This document shows, one piece after another, positions 9,601-17,261 of a DNA stretch of 64,000 nt. The position numbers and the translations under genes were made by a program. This DNA is from Nitrosovibrio sp. Nv4 (GTDB lineage: Bacteria > Pseudomonadota > Gammaproteobacteria > Burkholderiales > Nitrosomonadaceae): contig NZ_OCMZ01000001.1 of assembly GCF_900215485.1 (NCBI RefSeq), positions 62,001 through 126,000 on the forward strand. The letters run 5' to 3'. Position 1 is the first letter of the stretch; the number at the start of each line of letters is the position of its first letter. Below the pieces are notes generated by a model. That model did no database searches. It was not told the origin of the DNA and saw only the letters and a list, made by a program, of their open reading frames with translations.

Positions 9601-10711
9601 CGCTGATACGCGGCTGGTAGATGCTTGCCGTCAGGTTTGCGGCAGCATTGCCCTGGAGATCGATACTGACAATCTCGTCGCCCTTGAACACCCCGAACTG
9701 CTGAGCGCCACTGGAGAGAGAAACAGCGGGAGACACGTTCAGATACTGGTTGGAGCCCGACGGCGAGTTGAGAATGAAGCCGAGTCCCTCACTGCCCATG
9801 GGTCTTTGCATTGCGGTGGCCGTACCGGGATTGAGCGGTTGCGAAAGCGTGCGCCCAAACGACAGGGGAACGGAATCTCCCGCCGCCTGGAAAGCAGCGC
9901 CGGAGCTGCGTGCATCCCCGGTCAAGGCTGCCACGACACCAAGATTGTTGCTGATTGCCCCGAGCTCCTGGGTTTGCGGCGTTTGCCCTGGCGCTGCGGC
10001 GGCAGCTGCGCCAGGTGTTCCGGGTGCGCCTACGGCGCCGGGCATCAATCCCGGCTCGATACCCAGGGCGCGCTGCGCAAGCTGGAATGCCTTCGAGAAA
10101 CTGTCGCGAGCGTTATCAAATTCGCTTTGCTGCACGGCCGCTATGCCGGACGCCACCATCAGATTCGATTCCAGCTCGCGGTCCCGTCCCTGGTTGAGTT
10201 CCAGCGCCTGCTGAATGATGGGCCGGGCTTCGGCGGTAGCTCCAGCCTGAAGATAGGTAGAAGCTTGTTCGTAAAGGATGGCCGCAGGCGATGCCATAAC
10301 AGTGCTGCCCGTGCCACCAAATCTCTGCACGATGGACGAGATTTCCTCCGGCGGATTGCCGGGTGATACTATCGGACGATCCGCAACGGCAGAGCGGTAC
10401 TTTGCAACCTGTGCGGCAGCGGTAACCATCGCATCCGTCAGCTGCATCTGCTTGAGTGCCGAGGTAGCGATTGCGGTCACGTTGACCGGGAAATGAGGAT
10501 GAAGGAACTTGTGCAGCAGGGAATAGGCCGTCTGATACTCGTTCAGCGCATTCTGGAACTCATCCCGGAAAAAGTAGCGATGTCCTCTCGCAAGATGCCC
10601 CTGCACTTGTTTTTCCAGCACCGCTTTCGGATCAACTTCAGTCACCTGGAAGCCGAAAGCCTGCGGGACGATTTTGTAGCTGTAATAATTACTGAGGTAC
10701 TTGGTTGCCAT
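6641..10711 (-). CDS. Compact TcA-like toxin subunit with TPR-like, coiled-coil, TcB-binding-like and LamG-like regions
   Basis: A 1356-residue protein. I chose the ATG at 10711, with AAGGA seven bases upstream, over an earlier in-frame start that adds 29 unlikely residues. The first part has TPR-like helices (GHRYFFRDEFQNALNEYQTAY; LGDYEEAVTWYEKARDY). About 570-770 is a long charged coiled coil (ANEQLEIKKVEIAQEQKEA; ISELEAAKKVADEQ), as in the channel-forming region of TcA. About 865-1020 resembles the TcA C-terminal TcB-binding domain (RIKRAEVIVEGLIG; TNTGLCLSRMRNGG). The last 150 residues resemble a LamG/concanavalin-like sandwich (VVFRWQDADNFYYF; YLNDELVLSG), which is not usual at the end of TcA. 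Classical TcA proteins are near 2500 residues, so this is a short relative. Its partner gene follows 19 bases later. The Tc assignment is by motif and gene pairing. Confidence 0.78.
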   Translation of the reverse strand: MATKYLSNYYSYKIVPQAFGFQVTEVDPKAVLEKQVQGHLARGHRYFFRDEFQNALNEYQTAYSLLHKFLHPHFPVNVTAIATSALKQMQLTDAMVTAAAQVAKYRSAVADRPIVSPGNPPEEISSIVQRFGGTGSTVMASPAAILYEQASTYLQAGATAEARPIIQQALELNQGRDRELESNLMVASGIAAVQQSEFDNARDSFSKAFQLAQRALGIEPGLMPGAVGAPGTPGAAAAAAPGQTPQTQELGAISNNLGVVAALTGDARSSGAAFQAAGDSVPLSFGRTLSQPLNPGTATAMQRPMGSEGLGFILNSPSGSNQYLNVSPAVSLSSGAQQFGVFKGDEIVSIDLQGNAAANLTASIYQPRISATTLAALATFEIIETNFIAYIPHTYGFTIPLSLGDCHLELGDYEEAVTWYEKARDYQYLNQAIEAPMVWLKLANAYTRWGNFLFEAGEKAEARTRYEKIVRLTDPILDPASALYKSPVFDGLAAQVQAILAAPQPLDAEVHNPSIAAVVLLAKLNIQNIEDGIDFPLLSLAREQIPVFRFDYLQNTARYFAEHAIQAERTYINFKTSAEQEEFQRSMLENAVDLETANEQLEIKKVEIAQEQKEAIEANQAYANTQLENARDLKTEYADVSLEQMALDSEITYVGAPTTEYDFSGYEEYGISNGTHRVDEVLRTLTQRRSEISREFELNNMDRRISELEAAKKVADEQVDIATKQKEAADIQKNIATLRKQQAEQQLALFDSQEFTPDLWNRLANEIRQISQSYLSQAIVIARLMEQAYEYEVGKAVNIIKPSYARNDLAGLLGGDFLLQDIDSFTFMRIILGEKKQPMKEIISLADRYPVQFLRDFQRTGTMGFRTELSDFDRNYPGAYLQRIKRAEVIVEGLIGRGGIHASLTNTGLCLSRMRNGGIKMRLLQPETLLVSQYRIAADAVIFTPDVEMLGIFEHSPVSTSWIFELNPAANDIILNYITDIKLVLYYESFFDPNLKPKVLEELAVEQMNAGRRTVALRYELFDEFFAFQDTGEVTFTLRSTMLPFYHLDPRVRELTFLIETDEGVTPENLVVKVSTADGTSATQATTADGALSTGGSNPLNAFIGKPWLQEWKITIPVAENQARFDAGFEWSQVQNIVMTAEYEFTPRRIPGQPYMLLLDRFDSDTLADFDIVDDPQATVSAPSEWVFNAEARRIDQLSDIHGGAFGTDATGPDKPGTYLVRKTTSELPAVQNCIVVADVSSDDNDGIGVVFRWQDADNFYYFLMDQQRNYRRMGKKVAGVFQELDTAALDATRGYDADTTYSLKIRISGSQLNAYLNDELVLSGQDASLPDAGRAGLFCWGSAGAHFDNFRIVDL

Positions 10712-11681
10712 AGCAGATTCCTTGTTGATCGGCGTATATGCCGGAAAACCGATAGGGACAGATATCGAGAAAACGCTTAGTTGTTTTTGAAATCTCAAGC
10801 AATCCTGGGCAACCCCGGACTTCCGCTTGCGCTCATCAGTGGACTCTTAATGGTCCATAGAAAAAGTTTAAAAGTTACCTCCTATAGGTAAGTGCCTTAG
10901 GTGCGCACTTATATTTTCAAACGGTTATAACACCGCTCCCTTGTTTTATAGACCATAAAGCTAAAATAGCAACCGAACAGCATCCGGTGATTTAGCTAAA
11001 TAAATTCAACTGGTTGATATTTTTCTGAGCATGAATGGTGACGGACGGCAAGCCGGGATTTGTGTTCTGACTGCGTCTCTGGGTACCAAAGAATGCCTTG
11101 GGCGCAAATGCTGTTTGATTCAGTTGAGGGAGAGTTCAACCTGCAATCGATGATGGTCCAGTTGAGCAATGGTCAGCGCGCATGGCTCGCTTCGCCACTT
11201 CCACCCCGGCCGATCGCACCCACGTTGATGGGCTGTTCGTTGGGGGCTTGAGCCGTGTGAGAAATCCGCGAGCATTGCCGCAACATCGTCACGTTTCAAA
11301 GCCCCCCTTCCTCTCGCTTGGACTCTCCTCGCCTCGCCACGGGGGCGACGGGAGTGGGGAGACAGCCTTGGCCCTCACGGGCAAGGATTGGGTACACGTT
11401 GCCTTTCCTCCACGTATTCTTCAATACGGTGGTGCGTTTACATATCGTGGAACTCATATCAGCACGCCACAGATGAAGGCGAGGCTTGTGCATTAACAAC
11501 GTCCTTTGCTACCTATGCCATCATTCGACCTCAAGCTCGGCCCATCGATAAAAAATCCTTGAAGGGGGAATTTGTTTGCCAAGGAAGTGTCTTAACATAA
11601 AAATAACAAATAATTCACAAAATATTCACAATTGGTCATACTTTTGCTAGGTGTATTTAACTACCGACAAAGGAGACGATT
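10712..11681. other. Long non-coding stretch upstream of the Tc-like operon
   Basis: No convincing gene is seen. The part nearest 10.9 kb is AT-rich and should hold the promoter of the toxin operon. The part at 11.2-11.6 kb is GC-rich, with overlapping open frames of no recognisable family. It includes CCCTCACGGGCAAGG followed by ATTGGG (11372-11392), a short repeat found inverted at 17558-17578. Confidence 0.6.
10875..10910. promoter_or_regulatory. Two adjacent inverted repeats upstream of the Tc-like operon
   Basis: TTACCT-CCTAT-AGGTAA (10875-10891) is directly followed by AAGTGC-N9-GCACTT (10890-10910). Both arms of each repeat are exact. They lie 165-200 bases before the start of the TcA-like gene, in an otherwise empty region, so they could be operator sites for the toxin operon. 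No regulator gene sits next to them. Confidence 0.4.
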
Positions 11682-11762
11682 ATGACAATACGAAGACTTC
11701 TCGCCATTTCATATTTCCTCAGCATGGCGGCAACCCTGATAGCTTTAATTCTTAATTCTTGA
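11682..11762 (+). CDS. Small hydrophobic peptide, 26 residues
   Basis: ATG at 11682 is preceded by a near-ideal ribosome site, AAAGGAG six bases upstream. The peptide MTIRRLLAISYF... is basic at the N terminus, then hydrophobic to the end (SMAATLIALILNS), so it could be a single-pass membrane peptide. A weak promoter-like pair (TTGGTC, 16 bases, TATTTA) sits just upstream. The leading AT-rich stretch contrasts with the GC-rich sequence before it. No family is recognised. The perfect 12-bp inverted repeat at 11804-11875 follows. It may be a real small protein, a leader peptide or a toxin-like peptide; the ribosome site is the main evidence. Confidence 0.45.
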   Translation: MTIRRLLAISYFLSMAATLIALILNS

Positions 11763-12182
11763 ATTCCTTTCGGAGTTGTTGATTATTTGCAAAAAGAGCT
11801 AATCAGAGGATGGGGTCGTGGTCGTTTGTAAAACCGCAGCCAGCCGTGCCTCATATCAAAATTCCCCATCCTCTGGACAGCCTTAATCTAGATAGGCGCT
11901 CCGCCAACTGCGGAGAATTTCTCACTTATTAATAGAGGGCATGTAGTAGAGCACCGTGAGTTGGGTGGCGCTCCAGATCCCGTAAGGGAGGATTTGATGG
12001 AGGAAACCAGAACTAGGGGATGGTGCTGGATTCCTAAGTCAGCCATAAACTCGGAAACACTCAATTACTTTCAACACAACCGCCATCGGATGGACCTGAT
12101 TGGAAAAACATGGCCGGGTAACTCGATGATTCGCGGCCTGCCTTTCTTTACTTGCAGACATCGGGAAATAGAGAAGAGAAAA
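11763..12182. other. Non-coding stretch with no recognised gene apart from the inverted repeat
   Basis: Apart from the 12-bp inverted repeat at 11804-11875, I see only one open frame of about 75 codons, with no ribosome site and no recognisable family. It is also the region downstream of the leftward gene ending at 12183. Confidence 0.5.
11804..11875. repeat. Perfect 12-bp inverted repeat around a 48-base loop
   Basis: CAGAGGATGGGG (11804-11815) pairs exactly with CCCCATCCTCTG (11864-11875). It lies 42 bases after the 26-codon ORF. The long loop and lack of a T tract argue against a simple terminator. It could be the ends of a small structured RNA or a remnant of a mobile element. Confidence 0.6.
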
Positions 12183-12809
12183 TCATTGATTTGATCGCAG
12201 CCGTTGCGGCGTGCAAAGTTTATTGAGCAGGGTAACCGCGGAGAATATGTTGGGTCCACCGCGGCCTTTTCCAGCCTGATCGTATATCTCGGTGATCTCT
12301 ACAATATTCCCTTGCAGGTGTGCCTTGACGGTGTAGGCATCGAAACCAAAATTTTCACCAAAATCGACCCAGTCGAGAGGCAGAATAAATTCTGCTCCGT
12401 TGACTATACGCTTGGCATTCAAAGCTACTGGCGAGGCATTTCCACGCAACGTTTCCAATGCCTGGGGCAATACTGTGTTGTCATGCTGAAGCGCGCTTTC
12501 ATACATCAGAATCTTATCGCCATCTTCCTTATTTATCGGAATGAGGAAACTATAAATTTTCCCATTCAGTATACGCAGCAGCAGGTGATCTCCAGCTTCC
12601 CCGTCTGCCCGTTCTCCCCTGGTCTTGACTTGAAACACGAGATGATTATCCGCGGAAATATCGGTTGCCACGGATAGAATGTCGAGCTCCGGAGAAAGCG
12701 ACTTATCCATGAACGATACAATGACACGGGGATCTGCCTCGATCTGCATCGCAGATGCGGTGAGAGAGACGATTATCAGCAATGGGATGAGTACGACCGT
12801 CCAAATCAT
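12183..12809 (-). CDS. Exported protein of unknown function, coupled to SCO1
   Basis: A 208-residue protein beginning MIWTVVLIPLLIIVSLTASAMQ, a clear signal peptide or membrane anchor. The mature part is mixed alpha/beta with no Cys pair near the front and no motif I can name. Its start overlaps the stop of the SCO1 gene by four bases (ATGA), which implies translational coupling and a shared role, probably in the periplasm. A guess would be a partner in copper delivery or in sensing the beta-propeller protein upstream, but nothing in the sequence shows this. The last residues (CTPQRLRSNQ) give one Cys near the end. Confidence 0.8.
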   Translation of the reverse strand: MIWTVVLIPLLIIVSLTASAMQIEADPRVIVSFMDKSLSPELDILSVATDISADNHLVFQVKTRGERADGEAGDHLLLRILNGKIYSFLIPINKEDGDKILMYESALQHDNTVLPQALETLRGNASPVALNAKRIVNGAEFILPLDWVDFGENFGFDAYTVKAHLQGNIVEITEIYDQAGKGRGGPNIFSAVTLLNKLCTPQRLRSNQ

Positions 12810-13426
12810 AACTCGAACAGGGCCTTATTCTCACGAAATATCTGCTCCATTTGAGCCGCATCCTTCAGCGCATCAAATATCACCCTGATATTTCCCCTGG
12901 AATCAATCAGAAATGCGGTAGTACTATGGTCTACCTGATAGTTCTGCATATTTCCGGGATTTTTTGTGTAAAAAGCGGTCTCGACACTGAAAGCGGCCTT
13001 GAATCGCTCCAGCTCTTCACCTTCAAAACGCAAATAGGCAAGATCCGATCCGAAGACTTTGGTGTAGCGTGAAAGAACAGCGTCAGTATCCCTGTCCGGG
13101 TCCACCGTAACGAAGATTCCGTTCAGCTCGATCTTCTCAGCCGCGGCCGCATTGACGAGCATGGATAGATTGGCGAGAGATGCAGGACAGACATCCTTGC
13201 AATGCGTAAAACCAAAAACAACCAGCTGCCACTGCGTATCCTTGCCCGCATGCGCTTGTTTCAGTTGACCGATAATTTCTGGCCGCAAAGGTATCGGATA
13301 GGTCGGGATGACAGTGGCGGCTTCGATACTGGCGTGGGCAAATAGGAGAAATGCTGTCAGCGCACCCGGAAAAAGACGTTTCCGGAATGCCCCTGATTGA
13401 ATTTCGTTTATCCATTTCAATTTCAT
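12806..13426 (-). CDS. SCO1/SenC family copper chaperone
   Basis: A 206-residue thioredoxin-fold protein of the SCO1/SenC family. An N-terminal hydrophobic stretch (residues 17-37) serves as signal or anchor, placing the domain in the periplasm. The copper ligands are complete: C76 and C80 in FTHCKDVCP and H167 in YQVDHSTTAFLID. In the family these bind copper for CuA assembly of cytochrome oxidase or act as thiol-disulfide proteins. It is followed, with a four-base overlap, by an unknown exported protein, and preceded by a gene for an exported beta-propeller protein. No oxidase genes are nearby, so its client is not known; in a copper-rich nitrifier several clients are possible. Confidence 0.92.
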   Translation of the reverse strand: MKLKWINEIQSGAFRKRLFPGALTAFLLFAHASIEAATVIPTYPIPLRPEIIGQLKQAHAGKDTQWQLVVFGFTHCKDVCPASLANLSMLVNAAAAEKIELNGIFVTVDPDRDTDAVLSRYTKVFGSDLAYLRFEGEELERFKAAFSVETAFYTKNPGNMQNYQVDHSTTAFLIDSRGNIRVIFDALKDAAQMEQIFRENKALFEL

Positions 13427-13533
13427 ATCAATTCGCGATCACCTTGGTAGTTCATCAAGGGAGCCCATCTTGTTCAACCCGGGATGAATCCCAGGAAAAA
13501 CAAATGGGCGGGTAAAAGCGGGATAACCGGAAA

Positions 13534-15060
13534 TTAGCGCAGGCCGCCCGCGGCAAATATGCCGTGTGGCTTCACGAGGCCGTCTCGCGGACCCCACACC
13601 TTGGTGACCGTATCTGTTTCTGTATCAATCTTCAGCACATAGCCGGAAACCCAACTTGCCACCAGCAAGTGTCGATGGTCTGGCGTCGGGCTGATCGTAT
13701 GAGCGACGGAATATCCCGCCGGGAGTTCGAAGCCGGGTCGCAGTCTCTTGATGAACCGCGGCTTTTCTCGATCGGTCAAATCGAATACGGAAATGTACCC
13801 GTCGTTACCGAACGTGTAGTCAAGAGTATCTTCTTCTGCGATATATAGTTTTCCATTCACCACCGCAATATCGGATGCAGAACGAAACACTCCATGGCCA
13901 TTGGCATGATTGGTGTTCTTGACTATTTCCTTTGCGGTCCCCTCCTGAGTATCAAGCAGCCATACGCTTGGCGGGATGATATGGTTCGTGGTTGAAGGGG
14001 TTAGGGAAGTTTTGTCTAGTTGCATGGACGCGGTGACAGCGTAGCGCTCATCGAGCCAGTAGACGAAGTGGGTGAAAGCCGCATGCTTCTTCTCGTTGCC
14101 CAGCATGATTTGACCTACTGTTTGCAGTTCACCGGTTTCTCTGTTGGGTTTGTATACATCGATGACACTATTGTCAAAAAAGTATCCTGTTCCAAGGCCA
14201 ATGGTTCCCGACCTGTTGAAATTTACCCCGTGCGTCTGCTCAGTGTAGCCAGGTATGACAATAGGATCAAAACCCAGAAACTGGTCCGTTGTGTGATTGA
14301 TCACACGTATCCTGTCCGACGTAAATTCCGTAAAGTAGAGGAAATCAGAGTAGGGTAGCAGCGTGGGTCCATGAATTTGGGTTCCTCTGCCAATCAGCCA
14401 GTTGGGGATGGCCTGGACCTGGTTGACTGGTGTGACAAACGGCAATTCAGAGGGATTGTTTGGGGAATCAGCTGCCAGCACCGCACTCACGGTTAACGAC
14501 GCCAGGCGTGTATCCCAATTGATGTCGTTCACGTTCAAGGCGATGATATAGGATGGATGGTCCTGCGTATTGTCGGAAGTAATATAAATCTTTTTTCCCT
14601 CGGGCATCATCACCGTGTGCTGCAAGGGAACGTTTCCAGGCCAACCGGGGAGCGTGGTCGGGTCTATGATTATCAACTTGTCGTTTTCATAGTTGAAGAG
14701 ATAAACCATCCCGTTGTGGTAGTCGATCGCGGTTGCCACGGGCTGTATATAATCGTTATAAACATTAGGATACTGATCGAGCGGCAATGGTTCGTGTTCA
14801 TCTCTTCCGCGCCGGCGGTCACGTCCCTTATTCTTATCCGCGTAATCGTCATCGTTGGCAAACACTTTGTCATCTTTTCCACGCAGGCTGTCGATCCTGG
14901 TGCGCACCTTGCCAGCGTTTACGCTCGAAAGGCCGTTGCTTGATGAATTGCCCTCTCTTAAGGGAGAGAAATGATTTTCTGCCTGGATCTCACCGACCGA
15001 TATTGTCAATATGCATAAAACTCCCAGTGGAGCTAGAAATATATTTTTCATTGAAGTCAT
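13534..15060 (-). CDS. Exported beta-propeller (YVTN-like) protein
   Basis: A 508-residue protein with a signal peptide (MKNIFLAPLGVLCILTISVGEIQA). The start is the ATG at 15060, with AAGGGG in front; a second ATG lies three codons on. A charged low-complexity linker (residues about 60-90, GKDDKVFANDDDYADKNKGR) precedes repeated beta-blade segments: HNGMVYLFNYENDKLIIIDP, DFLYFTEFTSDRIRVINH, GYISVFDLTDREKPRFIKRL, HRHLLVASWVSGYVLKIDTE. This pattern fits a seven- or eight-bladed propeller of the YVTN/nitrous-oxide-reductase-like class. Several His residues (HANGHGVF, AHTISPTPDHRH) could bind metal, but no heme motif is present. The SCO1 gene begins about 110 bases further on in the same direction. 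Function unknown. Confidence 0.82.
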   Translation of the reverse strand: MTSMKNIFLAPLGVLCILTISVGEIQAENHFSPLREGNSSSNGLSSVNAGKVRTRIDSLRGKDDKVFANDDDYADKNKGRDRRRGRDEHEPLPLDQYPNVYNDYIQPVATAIDYHNGMVYLFNYENDKLIIIDPTTLPGWPGNVPLQHTVMMPEGKKIYITSDNTQDHPSYIIALNVNDINWDTRLASLTVSAVLAADSPNNPSELPFVTPVNQVQAIPNWLIGRGTQIHGPTLLPYSDFLYFTEFTSDRIRVINHTTDQFLGFDPIVIPGYTEQTHGVNFNRSGTIGLGTGYFFDNSVIDVYKPNRETGELQTVGQIMLGNEKKHAAFTHFVYWLDERYAVTASMQLDKTSLTPSTTNHIIPPSVWLLDTQEGTAKEIVKNTNHANGHGVFRSASDIAVVNGKLYIAEEDTLDYTFGNDGYISVFDLTDREKPRFIKRLRPGFELPAGYSVAHTISPTPDHRHLLVASWVSGYVLKIDTETDTVTKVWGPRDGLVKPHGIFAAGGLR

Positions 15061-15439
15061 TTGAATTCCCCTTATACGATTGATGAATAATGATCTGGAA
15101 TGACGCTGTTCCCTTCATTAAGGAACCCGGGTTGCAAACACAGCTTCTTCCGGTTTAATGCAGTCCTGGCAGGACCGGCATTCCAGCAGGCTTTTTTTAG
15201 ATTATGGAAGCACTCAATATATTTGAGCGTTTCTGCCTGGACTGAAGCCCGGGTTCGATACAGTATCGTGCGATTGGTAAACTGCTCTCGGCTGGTCTGG
15301 AAGACCGAAGCGGATAAGTATCGAAGACCGCTTATTGGTAAAAAATAACTCTACGCCGTCACTGCAAGTATTAATTCGATATTAAGTTGCTTACCTTTAT
15401 AGATCGAACTATGACTTGCAGAGAGGCGTAGCAAAGATA
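15061..15439. other. Intergenic region between two leftward genes
   Basis: It holds the probable promoter of the beta-propeller gene and the 3' structure of the gene ending at 15440. One 82-codon open frame on the plus strand has no recognisable family and no good ribosome site, so I do not call it. Confidence 0.5.
15362..15421 (-). terminator. Interrupted hairpin downstream of the 244-residue protein gene
   Basis: CTGCAAGT (15362-15369) pairs with ACTTGCAG (15414-15421), and TTCGAT (15375-15380) pairs with ATCGAA (15403-15408) inside it. The hairpin starts 18 bases after the stop of the leftward gene. There is no T run, so it may stabilise the 3' end rather than end transcription. Confidence 0.4.
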
Positions 15440-16174
15440 CTAGAGTTGTTGGAGAGAGATAGTTGCCTGTTGGCTATTTTGAATGCTATCGGCATTGATC
15501 CAGACGAACTGGGAACCATTACCAAATAATGAAGCCGCGATCTGTTGCTGTGGTTGATTAGGAGCTGGCAAAATAAATTTGTAGCTGACGGGGTTACTTG
15601 GATCGGCCTGATAAATATTGGCCTCTGCCAAAGGTCCGGGATTCACGCAATAGATGCTAACAGCTGATGACCCTGGCCCAAACTGGGCTGCATAAAACTG
15701 CGTGATATTGCTTTGCAAATTCATTTGATACCAGGTAGAAGCGGGTACCGCATAAAACCGTGTAAATGCCGTAAAGTTCTGAGTAACTCCATTTACTGGC
15801 AGGCTTTTGTTATTGATGCCGGAAGTATTAATAGGAAACGCGAGGCTTCCAATAAATGCACTTATTTTGGAATCGGCTGGTTGATTACTGGTTAAGCTGA
15901 TGGTAACGGTATTTGTTACATTCCCATTGACTAATACGATTGCGGCAAGCCCTTGGTTTCCCGTCGTGCCAGGAACAATGACTTTGACTGGAGCTGTCGC
16001 ATTGGTAGTTACTATGGTTACTGTCGTATCATGATCGGCGTTCGCCGCGTTATAAAGGAATATGCCATTTGCGCCATTTTGGATGGTTGTACAAACGTAC
16101 TGATTGTTACTTGGATCTAAAGTGACTAGCCGGCCATCGTCCCAATTCCCAGGTGTTGCAAAAAGCACGCTCAT
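15440..16174 (-). CDS. Unknown 244-residue beta-rich protein
   Basis: I chose ATG at 16174 (MSVLFATPGNWDDGRLVTLD) because GGGAGA lies just upstream; a longer frame begins at 16240. There is no signal peptide. The protein is rich in Thr, Asn, Ile and Val and poor in Lys, typical of a beta-sandwich (DTTVTIVTTNATAPVKVIVPG; NVTNTVTISLTSNQP). It is acidic and contains only two Cys. I recognise no family. Neighbours are a beta-propeller gene in the same direction 380 bases downstream and a gene-poor region upstream, so it is probably transcribed alone. It could be a structural or surface protein exported by a non-Sec route, but this is a guess. Confidence 0.7.
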   Translation of the reverse strand: MSVLFATPGNWDDGRLVTLDPSNNQYVCTTIQNGANGIFLYNAANADHDTTVTIVTTNATAPVKVIVPGTTGNQGLAAIVLVNGNVTNTVTISLTSNQPADSKISAFIGSLAFPINTSGINNKSLPVNGVTQNFTAFTRFYAVPASTWYQMNLQSNITQFYAAQFGPGSSAVSIYCVNPGPLAEANIYQADPSNPVSYKFILPAPNQPQQQIAASLFGNGSQFVWINADSIQNSQQATISLQQL

Positions 16175-16976
16175 AATATTTCTCCCTAAGTCAGGTGTGA
16201 AGTTTCTATCTCGATTGAGAAAATCAGGGGTGGCTATCAAATATCTCTTGATAGCTCAGCAGTACTCTAATGTATTAAAAAACGAGTTAAGATAAGAAAA
16301 GAAGCTGTTTTATATGTCTTCTTTTTATTGACTATTCGACAAGAATATAGTAGTGCCAATTGAATTGGACGCAGACGCACTGACGATAGGAAATAGGAGG
16401 CTGATGCAATTTACACTGAGCTTCATTTGCTTTGCCGCAGGCACGTGGACCGATGCAATCGAATTGTCAGTTGCGAATACTTCCAATGACTCTCAACAAC
16501 CAGTACTCGCGTAAGCTCCCCCGTCAAGCAGACAATTTTCTTCCGTGCGGGCAATCGCTCACGGAACCAGCCGGGGGCCGGCTTCCCAGCGCGCTTAGAT
16601 TCCAGCTTTTATTGCTGAGCAAACAATTGGATTTAGGTACAGCAATAGCGAGTAGGGGCATTACGAGCATGTCTCACCAATAATCCCTTGTTGGAGTGAT
16701 TGGTTTGGTCCGAAGGGATGTTAAAGAGAAAATCAAAACAGCCTAGGCAAGGCCGAAGGCCACGTCAGGAAGATTTTGGTTTCTATGTGGGTGAAGTCTG
16801 GGAAGCCTGCGGGTCAATCCCTGTGGGGAAGCTGTGGGCGGTAATCTATCCGTCCATCAGGGTTATCCATAAGGGTTGTCCAGGGGCACGAACGAAAGCG
16901 AGCTGGACGGTCGGCCAGGCCGATCGTCCGCATCTTTAACCGACTGCAGCTTTGCTCTAGCTTCGCTAATACTCGC
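16175..16976. other. Gene-poor stretch between the 244-residue protein and the first HU gene
   Basis: Apart from the possible 36-residue peptide, no gene can be supported. An open frame of 79 codons at 16700-16939 has no known family. Its first part (16743-16790) resembles the stretch at 18178-18225 in front of the repeat-protein gene, so both may be remnants of one duplicated sequence. Confidence 0.5.
16404..16514 (+). CDS. Possible 36-residue exported peptide
   Basis: ATG at 16404 is preceded by AGGAGG, but only three bases away, which is close. The product (MQFTLSFICFAAG...) starts like a signal peptide and ends after a short Ser/Asn/Gln-rich tail. It may be a real small peptide or the broken front of a lost gene. 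No family is recognised. Confidence 0.25.
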   Translation: MQFTLSFICFAAGTWTDAIELSVANTSNDSQQPVLA

Positions 16977-17261
16977 TTACTTCTCGCCGCTATTCACCGC
17001 AGCTTTAAGCGCAGCCCCCGGTTTGAAAGCCGGTATCCTTGATGCCTTGATCTTCAGTGCTTCGCCGGTCTTGGGATTGCGGCCGGTGCGGGCCGCACGC
17101 TCGCGCACTTCGAAAGTACCAAAACCCACCAGCGAGAGTGAGTCGTCTTTTTTCAAGGTGTCTGAAATAATTTCGGTCAGCGCGCCAATGGCGCGATCGG
17201 CATCCGCCTTGCTGCAATCCACCTTCGCTGCCAGCGCATCAATAAGCTCTTTTCTGTTCAT
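16977..17261 (-). CDS. HU-family DNA-binding protein (copy 1)
   Basis: A 94-residue HU/IHF family protein: MNRKELIDALAAKVDCSKADADRAI at the front, the FGTFEVRERAARTGRNPKTGE arm, then the IPAFKPGAALKAAVN end that is diagnostic of HU. The start at 17261 has AAGGGG upstream; an earlier in-frame start at 17309 would add 16 unlikely residues. HU is a dimeric nucleoid protein that bends DNA with little sequence preference. A second copy sits 2.5 kb away in the same direction, about two thirds identical by eye, suggesting an old duplication. Confidence 0.95.
   Translation of the reverse strand: MNRKELIDALAAKVDCSKADADRAIGALTEIISDTLKKDDSLSLVGFGTFEVRERAARTGRNPKTGEALKIKASRIPAFKPGAALKAAVNSGEK

Noticed and set aside
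11060-11496. Overlapping plus- and minus-strand frames near 11.1-11.5 kb as possible transposase remnants
   Set aside because: No transposase motif (DDE, HUH or integrase) could be read in any frame, and there are no ribosome sites.
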